Assembly: GCA_950022655.1 (NCBI GenBank)
Contig: OX465589.1
Span: 28,993,970 to 29,057,969 of the forward strand
DNA length: 64,000 bases
Origin: Alentia gelatinosa
Taxonomy: Eukaryota > Annelida > Polychaeta > Phyllodocida > Polynoidae
Direction: 5' to 3'
Both the position numbers and the translations under genes were made by a program. Shown here in pieces: positions 32,461-44,616 of the stretch (the first letter of the stretch is position 1; each line of letters starts with the position of its first letter). The notes under the pieces are model-generated. The model saw only the letters and a program-made list of their open reading frames with translations, was not told where the DNA came from and searched no databases.

Positions 32461-35400
32461 TTATGCGTATCAACTCAGAGAGAGGCCGGGCAAACCTTCG
32501 GTGTGGGGGGTGTGAGTAGTAGTGTTTGTATATAAGGTGTTGGTGCTCTGTGACAGTGTTGAGTGTGTGTATATGTACGAGTCGTTTATGCATGGGGAAT
32601 CCCAGGCAGACCGGTGAGGGCAGGGTAGAATCTTGTCTGTTCTAGTCCTACCTGGTGCGCAGTGTGGTGCGAGTGTGCTGAATTGTGCAAGGTGTTGCTG
32701 CGTTGAGTGCAGTAGGGTTTTCAGGTTTGTCCGGATTCTCCCGTTGTCAATCCTAGTGGTGAGCTAGGTTGTCGTCCGAAATGTGGCAAGTACTGCCCTG
32801 ATGGCCAACTGTCAGGGTGATAGGGGTTTAGTGCCAGACATTGGGCCGGCGGAGGAGGTTTCTATCAGAAAACACAATAAAAAATTATCAGCACCTACAA
32901 GTTAGACAATAGTTGCATGATCAAATTTCACTATCCCTTTGCAAAGAGGTTGCCAGACTAATGTAATGACTTTTTAGTATTACAATATAGTATACAATTA
33001 AGCAGTATCAATATCAGTAGTTTTGTTCTAACATTAAGCCCGTAGGAAGAAGATACACACAATAGTAGGAACAGGGAGAAAGCACAGCATCAGTGTGAAT
33101 AAGTAGTATAGTCATCAGCCGGTATTTTCTATAGTATGGGTTCACTTTAAGTAGAACTAAATAACAATAGCAATAGCAGTAGCAATAACACGGAATCCAG
33201 TTAGCAGCTTAGAGAACAGATTACCACTAGGCTATCTGTTTTAGTAGGCATGTTGAAATGACAAAACTTGATAATGCCAATGTATTATGCGTATCAACTC
33301 AGAAAGTGGCCGGGCAAACCTTCAGTGTAGGGGGTGTGAGTAGTAGTGTTCGTATATAAGGTGTTGGTGCTCTGTGACAGTGTTGAGTGTGTGTATATGT
33401 ATGAGTCGTTTATGCATGGGGAATCCCAGGCAGACCGGTGAGGGCAGGGTAGAATCTTGTCTGTTCTAGTCTTACCTGGTGCGCAGTGTGGTGCGAGTGT
33501 GCTGAATTGTGCAAGGTGTTGCTGCGTTGAGTGCAGTAGGGTTTTCAGGTTTGTCCGGATTCTCCCGTTGTCAATCCTAGTGTTGAGCTAGGTTGTCGTC
33601 CGAAATGTGGCAAGTACTGCCCTGATGGCCAACTGTCAGGGTGATAGCGGTTTAGCGCCAGACATTGGGCCGGCGGAGGAGGTTTCTATCAGAAAACACA
33701 ATAAAAAATTATCAGCACCTACAAGTTAGACAATAGTTGCATGATCAAATTTCACTATCCCTTTGCAAAGAGGTTGCCAGACTAATGTAATGATTTTTTA
33801 GTATTACAATATAGTATACAATTAAGCAGTATCAATATCAGTAGTTTTGTTCTAACATTAAGCCCGTAGGAAGAAGATACACACAATAGTAGGAACAGGG
33901 AGAAAGCACAGCATCAGTGTGAATAAGTAGTATAGTCATCAGCCGGTATTTTCTATAGTATGGGTTCACTTTAAGTAGAACTAAATAACAATAGCAATAG
34001 CAGTAGCAATAACACAGAATCCAGTTAGCAGCTTAGAGAACAGATTACCACTAGGCTATCTGTTTTAGTAGGCATGTTGAAATGACAAAACTTGATAATG
34101 CCAATGTATTATGCGTATCAACTCAGAGAGAGGCCGGGCAAACCTTCGGTGTAGGGGGTGTGAGTAGTAGTGTTCGTATATAAGGTGTTGGTGCTCTGTA
34201 ACAGTGTTGAGTGTGTGTATATGTATGAGTCGTTTATGCATGGGGAATCCCAGGCAGACCGGTGAGGGCAGGGTAGAATCTTGTCTGTTCTAGTCTTACC
34301 TGGTGCGCAGTGTGGTGCGAGTGTGCTGAATTGTGCAAGGTGTTGCTGCGTTGAGTGCAGTAGGGTTTTCAGGTTTGTCCGGATTCTCCCGTTGTCAATC
34401 CTAGTGTTGAGCTAGGTTGTCGTCCGAAATGTGGCAAGTACTGCCCTGATGGCCAACTGTCAGGGTGATAGCGGTTTAGTGCCAGACATTGGGCCGGCGG
34501 AGGAGGTTTCTATCAGAAAACACAATAAAAAATTATCAGCACCTACAAGTTAGACAATAGTTGCATGATCAAATTTCACTATCCCTTCGCAAAGAGGTTG
34601 CCAGACTAATGTAATGACTTTTTAGTATTACAATATAGTATACAATTAAGCAGTATCAATATCAGTAGTTTTGTTCTAACATTAAGCCCGTAGGAAGAAG
34701 ATACACACAATAGTAGGAACAGGGAGAAAGCACAGCATCAGTGTGAATAAGTAGTATAGTCATCAGCCGGTATTTTCTATAGTATGGGTTCACTTTAAGT
34801 AGAACTAAATAACAATAGCAATAGCAGTAGCAATAACACGGAATCCAGTTAGCAGCTTAGAGAACAGATTACCACTAGGCTATCTGTTTTAGTAGGCATG
34901 TTGAAATGACAAAACTTGATAATGCCAATGTATTATGCGTATCAACTCAGAAAGTGGCCGGGCAAACCTTCAGTGTAGGGGGTGTGAGTAGTAGTGTTCG
35001 TATATAAGGTGTTGGTGCTCTGTGACAGTGTTGAGTGTGTGTATATGTATGAGTCGTTTATGCATGGGGAATCCCAGGCAGACCGGTGAGGGCAGGGTAG
35101 AATCTTGTCTGTTCTAGTCTTACCTGGTGCGCAGTGTGGTGCGAGTGTGCTGAATTGTGCAAGGTGTTGCTGCGTTGAGTGCAGTAGGGTTTTCAGGTTT
35201 GTCCGGATTCTCCCGTTGTCAATCCTAGTGTTGAGCTAGGTTGTCGTCCGAAATGTGGCAAGTACTGCCCTGATGGCCAACTGTCAGGGTGATAGCGGTT
35301 TAGCGCCAGACATTGGGCCGGCGGAGGAGGTTTCTATCAGAAAACACAATAAAAAATTATCAGCACCTACAAGTTAGACAATAGTTGCATGATCAAATTT

Positions 35401-35730
35401 CACTATCCCTTTGCAAAGAGGTTGCCAGACTAATGTAATGATTTTTTAGTATTACAATATAGTATACAATTAAGCAGTATCAATATCAGTAGTTTTGTTC
35501 TAACATTAAGCCCGTAGGAAGAAGATACACACAATAGTAGGAACAGGGAGAAAGCACAGCATCAGTGTGAATAAGTAGTATAGTCATCAGCCGGTATTTT
35601 CTATAGTATGGGTTTACTTTAAGTAGAACTAAATAACAATAGCAATAGCAGTAGCAATAACACGGAATCCAGTTAGCAGCTCAGAGAACAGATTACCACT
35701 AGGCCATCTGTTTTAGTAGGCATGTTTAAG
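32434..35730 (-). repeat. Four 824-bp tandem monomers at the 5' end of LINE-2
   Basis: The phrase AATGACAAAACTTGATAATG recurs at 32,434, 33,256, 34,080 and about 34,904, giving a unit of 822-824 bases repeated four times with very few differences. Copies 1 and 3 share variants (AGAGAGAGGCC, AATGACTTTTT) while 2 and 4 share others (AGAAAGTGGCC, AATGATTTTTT), so the array grew as a dimer. It sits upstream of the endonuclease in LINE sense, as promoter monomers do in mouse L1. No long ORF is present. Confidence 0.85.
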
Positions 35731-35916
35731 CTCACAGTTCGCACAGCCAGAGGTTTTTTCCATTCAATTCCTGGCTACAGGTCCTTCGTTATAATCCAGT
35801 GCAGTTGCGGACTTAACCTCTGATACTGTTTCTATTAGTAAGCCAGCTGCTGCTCCTGCACTTCAACGTTGAGTTCTCAGGAGCCAACTGCGTCTGGACC
35901 CAAAGTCTTTTCCTCT
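35731..35916 (-). other. LINE-2 5' tip
   Basis: Unique sequence between the last monomer and the Gypsy B integrase. The boundary TCCTCT|GATTTTA marks the 5' end of LINE-2 by comparison with the duplicated target at 20,693. No ORF is recognised. Confidence 0.6.
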
Positions 35917-36797
35917 GATTTTATCGTACGATTGAACCTCTCTGTTCGTCCATTGGATTGAGGATGGTAGCTAGTAGTGAAACACATTTGGGTTCCCATT
36001 TTGCGGAAGAATTCCTTCAACAAAGAGTTCTTGAATTCCAATCCCCGATCGCAAATGACCCTAGACGGTGGCCCATACCGTGGAATATATTTGTCAAACT
36101 AGTAATTGAAGATTGTGGAGGCTGCCTTGTCTCTCAAAGGTTCCACTTCTGCCCAACCCGATCAATGATCAATTATCACCAGGCAAAACCTGTGACCTTT
36201 CTCTGAAATAGGTAATGGCCTGATTAGATCCATTCCCAATATCTCGCCTGGCTTTGTCGGAATCGGCATTTCAGTCGTGGTAGGGAAATATCTTTTCCGC
36301 CTGTGGGCGGAACATATCGAACATCCAGCCAGGGTGGCCGAAACTCGCTTGTGCATACCTCTCCACCAATATCTCCCCCTCAGTTTTTTTATCGTTTTGT
36401 CTATGCCCTGATGTCCTACTTGTGTGTGGGCAACATCTACTACTCGACTCTCCAAATTAGGAGGAACCACAATTTTCGGCATATCACCTCCCTTTTTCCC
36501 ATCGTCCAAGCAATACAGAACGTCTCGATAGATCATAAAGTGTTCTGACCCTTCTTTAGCTTCATCGTATTCGCCCATTTTACTTTGTCCCGTAATCAAT
36601 TCACATCTATCGATTCCCTCTTCGTTCCAAATTTCGCTGCTTTCCAGCGATGCAGCGTCCATTCTTTCAGGTGGACGAGACAACATGTCGGCCCTTACGT
36701 TCTGACTCCCTTTCTTGTATTCAATTGGAACTCCATACTCAGCCAACTCTACGGCCCATCTTTGGATTTTAGAATTCTTAATCTTTGAAGTGAACAA
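35917..36797 (-). pseudogene. Gypsy B RNase H end and integrase N-terminal half
   Basis: The frame 36,162-36,797 begins in the RNase H end (RADMLSRPPE) and continues with the H-H-C-C finger (HTQVGHQGIDK ... CSICSAH) and the first core Asp (LGMDLIRPLP). Downstream, in a shifted phase (35,917-36,160), are the second Asp (VICDRG) and the block around the catalytic Glu (HPQSNGRTERFNRT). Reading is cut by LINE-2 just after that Glu; the rest is at 20,696. Confidence 0.85.
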
Positions 36798-36809
36798 GCT
36801 CGATAACGG

Positions 36810-37684
36810 CCGGTAATCTTAGAATAAACGGAAACAGGAACCCCAAATATATGGTCTCATCTTGTTGATCGCGTATATAACTGCATATGCCTCTTTTTCT
36901 ATAGTTGACCAGCGGGACTGAGTATCGTTTAGGCGCTTTGAAAAGTATTGTACGGGTCTCTCTACCCCCTTCTCGTTGATCTGTGTTAATATGCCCCCCA
37001 CACATTCGTTACTGGCATTGGTGTATATTTGGAAAGGCTTGTTTAAGTCTGGGAAAGCCATTATCCCGTTTGAGGTCAGTTCGTGTTTCAGCGTTTCCCA
37101 CGCTTTTCTTTCATCGTCTCCCCATTTAAATTGGGAATTCTTCTTTGTGAGTTCTGTGAGCGGCGCAGCAATTCCAGAAAACCCTGGCATGCAGTGCCGG
37201 TAATAGTTTGCCATTCCTAAGAAGGTCCTGACATTCTTCACATTACGAGGTGGGGGCATTTCAGATATTGCATCGGTTTTTCTAGGGTCCGGTTTAACTC
37301 CTTCAGGTGATACAATATATCCCAATAATCAAATTTGAGTTTCCTTGAAAGAGCACTTTTTGGAATTGGCCGTTAGACTATGGTCATTGAGTAATTTTAA
37401 CACCTTCCTGATGTGTTCGTCGTGGTCACACTCGTTTTTGGAATAGATGATAATATCGTCCAGATATACCAGAACAAATTTTGAAATGTACGGGCTAACA
37501 CCGAGTTTATGTATCACTGCCAGATCGCTCCACTTTTTGTTAACCCAAAAGGCATAACATTCCACTTGTACAGCCCCAAATGAGTGGCCATAGCGGTCGT
37601 TTCTTTACTGCAACTGTCCATAGGAATTTGCCAGTAAGCGGACTTCAAATCGATCGTTGAGAAAATCTTAGACCCCTGTAATTG
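36810..37684 (-). pseudogene. Gypsy B reverse transcriptase and RNase H fragment
   Basis: From 37,684 leftward: motif A with FSTIDLKSAYWQI, then LGLYKW near 37,575, then the catalytic YLDDIIIYSK (frame 37,329-37,565), and then GYIVSPEGVKPDP and FLGMANYYRHCMPGFS (frame 36,819-37,325). RNase H with YTNASNECVGG follows. At least two frameshifts (near 37,330 and 37,560) and a stop near 36,815 break it. Everything upstream of motif A is missing, replaced by the family-X repeat. Confidence 0.85.
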
Positions 37685-38321
37685 GTCTGTGCTGTAACCA
37701 AGTTAACCACAAAGTATTGATGTTTTAAGATGAAAGTTTATTAAAAGGTATTAAAAGACATTATACGACAAGGTATTAATCATAGCTATCTACTAAGCCA
37801 CAATATAGGCTGAACATCCTACAAGGTAGATAGCCGTGACAGAAGCGATGTTCCTTATACTACTAGCTAGTCTTTGGGGAACACCGCGCTTCTGGGAATA
37901 GACCATCTGACGTCACTCTGACGACTGAGGGTCGGCTCTGGAGTTCCCTGGGGAAGTCCCCTCTCAGGGTATTCTCGAATTCCCGCAGTATTAACATAAC
38001 CACGCGTGTCTTGGACCTGCGTGAACTTAAAACGAGATTCATTCTAAATTTCCCATGTTCCTTTAGAAAATGCTCATTTTCGATCTGCTCCCGAGCTGAC
38101 CGTATCGTCAGTCTCTACCACCATCTCCTGCGAATCAGACGCGTTCTGCTTGGCTCTGGATACCGGCAGAAGTGCGCGGATTCTGCAGTAATATTATATC
38201 TGATAGGAACAGCTAAGGCGTTTTGCCTAGCGGACTCAGATTGTAGAAAGTGACTTGGATTGGGACTCTCCAAGGACACGACTTCTGTAACGGACTTACA
38301 TAGGAATCTTTCGAACTATTA
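37684..38321 (+). repeat. LTR-like repeat X, longer copy
   Basis: It starts TGTGCTGTAACCAAG exactly where the Gypsy B RT is cut. Its first 60 bases match 1,735-1,792 inverted, and its last 240 match 1-238 in the same orientation. It could be a solo LTR (638 bp), but it does not end in CA and the Gypsy B sequence does not resume on its right side, so a deletion or rearrangement must also have occurred. Confidence 0.5.
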
Positions 38322-41300
38322 AATACTCAAGGTCAGTACTGGAAAAGAACGGGTCGAATTCGTTGTGGGTCAAGTTCAATTTACGGGTCGAGTTTGTTGT
38401 GGGTCGACTTTGTTATTGATCAATTTCGTTGCGGGTTGAATTTTCCAGTATTCATGAGTGACACTTATTGGTTAAGGGTTAGGGTTAGGGTTAGGGTTAG
38501 GATAGGGTAAGGGTTAGGGTTAGGGTTAAGTACAGGGACAGGGATAGGGATAGGGTTAGGGAGAGGGTTAGTGATAGGGATAGGGATAGGGTTAGGGTTA
38601 GGGTTAGGGTTAGGGTTGGTGTTGAACTTAAAACGCCCTTCTAACAGTATCCTGCAATACAGGGTTAGGGTTAGGGATAGGGTAAGGGTTAGGGATAGGG
38701 ATAAGGTCAGGGTTAGGGTTAGGATAGAGTTAGGGATAGGGCTAGGGATAGGGTTAGGGGTAAATTTAGGGATGGGGATAGGGCTAGGGTTAGGGCTAGG
38801 GTTAGGGTGTCCACCAAGCTCCTGATGCGAACTGACATGCCCCGATATTGCCCTCCCGATACAAAATCCATATCGTAACAAAATCGTAGAGCTTATCGGG
38901 GCAGTTGGTAAGTTTTCTACGATAACACTACCGACGCGGCTCAACGCGCACCGACGCAAACCGACACAAAACCCGTATCGCAGTGTATAGATGACTCTTT
39001 AAACGGGAAATCATATGAAATAATCTATAGAAAATATGAAATTTTCAGAATCTGTAAAATCTATAATGTTAAAGCGGCTCTGCAAAAATTATGAAATTTG
39101 ATAGTAGATAAGGGTCTCAAAACGATCATTTTATACTTTAACTGAGGTATCATATAATATTTTTTTGTATCTACAGATAAAATATCAATCTTAAATATGC
39201 ATTATTTCTGGAATTATCAAGGAAATATGGTTGATTACACTGGTTGCATCATGAGCTATATCGGGGAGTATCGGGACCATGGCTTCTTTTTCATGCACCC
39301 TCCCAATACGTTACGACGCGCACCGATGCAAGCCAACGCGAACCGATACGCTACGCTATGCCTTCCGACGTGCTATGGTATGGTAATTTTGTATCGGCTC
39401 GCGTCGGCTCGCGTCGGCGTTGGTGGGTGCGGGGTCTTAGGGTTAGAGTTAGGGTTAGGGTTGAACTTAAAACGCCATTCTAACAGTATCCTGCAATACA
39501 GGTACAGGTACCGGTACAAAAATATTAAGTTCTCTGATGCATTGTAGTTTTGAAATGAATTGTTTACTAAGCTGTACATCTAGATTTTGAGAATAATCAA
39601 AATTAATGTTAGCGATACACACACCACACGTGTCATTTCCTAGCAACTTTAACTAAATATCCGAGCACAGTCTATCTGAGTTGAGGGCAGACACTGCAGA
39701 ATGGACACTCAAAACTCACTCACAGTTTTGGCAAAATTTGAAGCCAAGGTAATATAAATAGTAATGATACTTCCAAAATATTATACTTCATATATTTCCA
39801 TATTCGCATCTATTAAACACTCAAGTTCAGTACTGAAAAAAAAGGGCGAGTTCGTTGCGGGTAGAGTTCCATTCATGGGTTGAGGTTTTGGGGGTCGAGT
39901 TTTTTACAGGTTGAGTTCTTTGCGGGTCGAGTTTTCCAGTATTCATGAGGGTTACTGGAGAACTTGACCCGAAACGAACTCAAACCGTAATTGACAGAAG
40001 AACTCGACCAGTTTTGGAAAACTTGACCTGCAATTCGACCAGTAAATTTGAAAAAAGAGAACTCTACCCATATTTTGAAAACTCGACCCGTGATTTAGAG
40101 CCAGTCTTAAATAAAGAAAGAGTTGAAAGACCAGTTCCGAGGGACAATGACTCTAATTGGTTAAGGGTTAGGGTTAGGGTTAGGGTTAGGGATAGGGTTA
40201 TGGTTAGGGTTAGGGTTAAGGTAAGTTTTAGGGTTAGGGTTAGGGATATGGTTAGGGTTAGGGTTAGGGATATGGATATGGATATGGATATGGATAGGGT
40301 TAGGGTTAGGATAGGGTTAGGGATAGGGTTAGGGATAGGGTTAGGGATAGAGTTAGGGATAGGGATAGGGTTAGGGTTAGGGCTAGGGTTAGGGTTAGGG
40401 TTAGGGTTAGGGTTGGGGTTGAACTTAAAGCGCCATACTAACAGGTACCGGTACAATAATATTAAGTTCTCTGATGCGTTGTAGTTTTGAAATGCATTGT
40501 TTACTAAGCTGTACATCTTGATTTTGAAAATGATAAGAATCAGTGAAAGCAATACACACACCACAGGTGTCATTTCCCAACAACTATAACTAAATATCCA
40601 GTTCAGTACTAGAAAAAAACGGGTCGAATTTGTTGTGGGTCTAGTTCCATTTAAAGGTCGAGTTTGTTGTGGGTCAAGTTTTTTATTGATCGATTTGCTT
40701 TGCGGGTCGAGTTTTCCAGTATTCATGAGTGACTCTTATTGGTTAAGGGTTAGGGTTAGGGTTAGGGTTAGGGTTAGTGTTAGGATAGGGTAAGGGTTAG
40801 GGTTAGGGTTAAGTACAGGGATAGGGATAGGGATAGGGTTAGGGAGAGGGTTAGTGATAGGGATAGGGATAGGGATAGGGTTAGGGTTAGGGTTAGGGTT
40901 GGTGTTGAACTTAAAACGCCCTTCTAACAGTATCCTGCAATACAGGGTTAGGGTTAGGGATAGGGTTAGGGTTAGGGTTAGGGATAGGGATAGGGTCAGG
41001 GTTAGGGTTAGGATAGGGTTAGGGATAGGGATAGGGATAGGGTTAGGGATAGAGTTAGGGATGGGGATAGGGTTAGGGTTAGGGCTAGGGTTAGGGTGTC
41101 CACCAAACTCCCGACGCGAACAGACGCGCCCGGATATTGCCCTCCCGATACAAAATCCATATCGTAGCAAAATCGTAGAGCTTATCGGGGCAGTTGGTAA
41201 GTTTTCTACAATAACGCTACCAATGCGGCTCAATGCGCACCGACGCGAACCGACGCGAACTGATGCAAAATCCGTATCGCAGTGCAAAAATTGTGAAATT

Positions 41301-41390
41301 TGATAGTAGAGAAGGGTCTGAAAACGATAATTTTATACTTTAACTGAGGTATCATATAATATTGTTTTGTATCTACAGATAAAATATATG
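38322..41390. repeat. Degenerate telomere-like TTAGGG arrays in a repeated frame
   Basis: Arrays of TTAGGG mixed with ATAGGG, CTAGGG and TAAGGG lie at 38,463-38,810, 40,160-40,416 and 40,742-41,098, with a short one near 39,433. They are embedded in longer shared modules: a stretch with GGGTCGAGTT variants, the phrase GTTGAACTTAAAACGCC before and after the arrays, and a block beginning GTGTCCACCAA. Most of 38,330-39,190 recurs at 40,600-41,388. ORFs here only encode RVRV or NPNP repeats and are not genes. Confidence 0.85.
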
Positions 41391-43680
41391 GGGCGCCGTT
41401 CTGGACAAACCCATTTCGTCTAACTTTTCGTAATACAGTATACCTTTCATCTTACGGAATGTAGTCGTTCACGAAATACATTACGAAACGTATATTTCAC
41501 ACCCTTCATAATTTTATTTCATACCCTTCAACTTCTTTTTCCAAAGAAAAAAAAAAATTCACCAAATACAATATAGGTCACACCAAAAAAAATTTACAAC
41601 CAGAAATTTCGTCCCATGAAATTTATTTCGTCTATTACAAAATTTATTTCGTCTATCACAAAATTTATTTCGTCAACTACGACATTTTTTCGTGCCACGA
41701 AATAAATTTTGTCACACACACGGAAAAAATTTCGTCGAGTTCCCTCTATATACACCAGGGGGCGTCCCTGCTCTGTTGGCTCTGTCGGCTGCCCCAAGCC
41801 CCAGTGTAAGCTTTTACCGCATCTGCTATATGCCATTTTAATGTATACTTTCTAATGAAATTGTTATTTATTATATATGTATACTCTTGTTAAGTTCATA
41901 TTCCTTATATATGGGGCAAAATACTCCCATTTTCCTATACCTTTCCCTGTGTATAACACTTTTCCCAGGCCACTAGTTTAAGGGCTTAAACCATACTGTG
42001 TCTATTTGTGATGTTTATTTTGCTAAGGGCAGCTACTTCTAGTTTTCCTCACCACACCACCACACTTTCAGTATTGTATTAGCCACATATTGGAAAAATA
42101 GTTAAATATGTCTTTACATTAGTTTAAGAGGCAGCTCTTTTATTACTTCGCATGATATGTTTAAATTATGCATTTAAATATTATTTCCCACCCAATTTCA
42201 CATTCAAAGAAAGTTAGAAATGATTAATAATATATCTCTGTATGAATACATCTATATAAATATCTATATATCTATATGAATATATCTATATGAAAATTAG
42301 TCCCACCCACCCACCTAAACCAGCCCAGTTCTGACCACCACCCTCAGGCATTTATGGTAGTATCTCAAAGTATACCAACACGCCCAGTACACAGGTGTTT
42401 TTCTACACCTACGTACCCTATTATTTCTTTTTATAATTCCCACTGCATTCCACTCCAGAATTTTTTTTTTCTGTACTTCACTTGGCTTCCCTCCTCAAAT
42501 CACTCTGTCAAACTCCATTGGTGGGACCCTCTTTTACCATAGTATGTATTGCCCTTTAAAATATGGTAATGAACCTTTTAGTTAGTTCCAATGCAGCATG
42601 AAATTTTTATGGAAGACCGCCAAAAGTAATATCAATATCACCACACCTCTCGTTATTATTTGCCTTGTATCACATAAATTATTAAGTATACAACTTTCTT
42701 AACAACAAACTCCCCAAATGGCAACACCTTCAATACAGGCTGGAAACCTTAGAATATGTTCCAACTGGCAACATATATATAATTTACCTAACACACTATT
42801 ACACACCTTTTTAAATGCCATTCCTCGTAACTAGTCTTTCCTCATCCTTATATTATACTCTATTTTCTGCAAAATGTATTCCAATAGCTCTGTGCCACAA
42901 CATATTATTTCCCTGGTACCTTTGCTACATGCCTTCTGTATTGTGCTACATTAAAATCCCGCTATATTCCATTCCTTCTTAGTCACTATCTATTTCTCTT
43001 CCATTTTTTCCTAAATTTTTTATTTATTAAGATGTACTCCCACAAATAGAGGTATACCGCTATCTACACCAAAACAAGCCCTTAAGAACGCTTTACCAGC
43101 TGCAATTATACCTCCCATTATTCCAAACCCAGCCCCATTGAGCAAAACAACCATATGGTGAAGAATGTTGCCAAATATTTTTATTAATTCCACCCAGCAA
43201 TTGGACAAAAGTTTAATGGAGTACTAAGTGTATTATTATTATTTGCTATCTTACTATGCCCGCCAAACCGGCAGTGCCTCTTCGAGTTCTATACCCTATT
43301 TAAATCCATAAATGTTTACCCCCCCTTTCTACACCGTTATCTACATCCCCAACACAACACAAAAGTCAATTACTGTGTACTTATAATTAAGAATCGTACT
43401 TAATATTTTAGCCCCCATATTTATTTATACTGTAATAAGGTTAATAATCCCATAAAACATGTATAGCTTGCATAGCCATATCTTTACCATTTTGGATTTA
43501 CCTCATATTTAACCCAATTTGTCTCCTTTGGTTATGTGAACCATTCTATTATATTAGGTCATGGGGTATCTAATTATTACTCCTGTTTTACAAAGTAAAA
43601 CATTCTTTTTTCCTGTGCATCTTATATTCTACCATATATAGTTCCCACGCCATACACCAGGTGGCATACACCGCTTTGCA
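41391..43680. other. AT-rich DNA without recognised gene
   Basis: 41,600-41,720 has a short tandem motif AAATTTATTTCGTCTA(T/C) repeated three to four times with variants. 42,240-42,300 has a TATCTATATGAATA microsatellite-like run. Frames of 60-80 residues show no domain. Confidence 0.4.
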
Positions 43681-44157
43681 TTAACCTAGACTGTAGTACG
43701 TCCCGTTGGCGCTAGGTGCCAGGGCGCTCATGCTCCCAAACCCTAAGGCGGCGCGGTGCGTGGACGGACTAGCATTAACCCCTCACCCCACCCCAAATCT
43801 CAGCGGTGACCTACAACCCATTCTGGGGTGCGTTTGGGAGCTACTCATTCAGTTGAACCGTAGCTTCTGCTCGCTCAACACCCTCCGCTCACAACACCCT
43901 CACAACTGCATATCTGTGCTAGAGCTGTCTCTATTGTTAATCAATACACCAATTTACATATTCTATAACTAATATACCAAATCTCTTTTCAAAACTATTA
44001 CTCATATTTTTACCTTCATATCCATTTTCTATTCCTTGGTAACCAGATAGTTTATTATTCCAAAAAATATTCACCCCCTTGTTTTCTATGTTCGGTAAAT
44101 TGTTCTTTTTCTACTGTTAAAACACTATTTCCTAAGTTGCCTGTTCTTATTTGTGAA
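43681..44157 (+). promoter_or_regulatory. Presumed upstream region of the host gene
   Basis: This stretch before the first exon has a locally GC-richer part (43,700-43,850) in AT-rich surroundings. No TATA box or initiator is clear. It is assigned only by position. Confidence 0.25.
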
Positions 44158-44289
44158 ATGGCGAACCAGAGTTCAACCACACCCGCATCAGGAGACATGG
44201 AACAAGCAATTCGCCTCATACAATCAACCCTGAACCAACTTCTTCCCTCCCAGAACAACGCCAACTCCAACTCCACAGCAGTCGAAGGG
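44158..44289 (+). CDS. Host gene exon 1 (start codon exon)
   Basis: ATG at 44,158 opens 44 codons (MANQSSTTPASGDMEQAIRL...) ending in GAAGGG before a strong donor GTATGT. The polar Ser/Asn-rich tail and a short helix (AIRLIQSTLNQLL) resemble the start of HECT/G2E3-like proteins. The exon ends in phase 0, as do all later ones, which supports joining it to 59,768. The distance of 15.5 kb makes that join an inference. A TTG 21 bases upstream in the same frame is not a likely start. Confidence 0.55.
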
Positions 44290-44616
44290 GTATGTAAAGT
44301 TTCAATTCCAGTATCTATACATATGTGCAAGCTCTCTATGTATAAAATAACACCTTTATTTTATTGCATACTGTGCATACTGAACTGTATCTTGAAATGC
44401 TTTCCCTATATAATGCACCCTTGGTATATTTCCCAACAATATGTACCCTGCACCCCATACTCAGCAGCAATATTCCCTCTATGGGCACTAGAATATTCTC
44501 CACTCCGCAATTTATCCCCCCATTTTTCACCGGGCACTATGTGTACGGAATAATGAAGCTTACTACCAATCCCCCACCTATTCTTAGCTATATGCCATAC
44601 TGTTAGAAGGATGATT

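Larger units (their letters stand above)
20697..35916 (-). mobile_element. LINE-2: CR1/L2-like LINE, interrupted by DIRS copies
   Basis: The 3' end is an oligo-A tail after AATAAA-like signals (T run on plus at 20,695-20,706). RT is at 21,001-22,374 and the RT N-terminus and endonuclease at 31,033-32,460. Four 824-bp monomers follow, then a unique 5' tip at 35,731-35,916. The host sequence GATTTT(A) occurs at both ends (20,693 and 35,917), a short target-site duplication inside the Gypsy B integrase. DIRS-order DNA splits the RT domain. No ORF1 is found between the monomers and the endonuclease. Confidence 0.85.
9130..37684 (-). mobile_element. Envelope-bearing Gypsy element B, shattered by nested insertions
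   Basis: Minus-strand pieces in correct order are RT and RNase H (36,819-37,684), integrase N-terminal half (35,917-36,797), integrase C-terminal half and pol tail (19,865-20,696 and 18,660-19,050), env N-terminal part (17,958-18,659), env C-terminal parts (9,781-10,986), and a candidate 3' LTR. LINE-2, a foldback element and LINE-1 occupy the gaps. Gag, protease and the first part of RT are missing; the element is cut at 37,684 by a family-X repeat. Pol plus an errantivirus/baculovirus-F-like envelope suggests an Errantivirus-like lineage. Internal frameshifts make it dead. Confidence 0.8.

Noticed and set aside
38463..38959. Long ORFs (up to 220 aa) over 38,465-41,303 on both strands, encoding RVRV- and NPNP-type repeats
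   Set aside because: They are translations of TTAGGG-like arrays, open on both strands because the repeat lacks stop codons in those phases. No gene-like composition.
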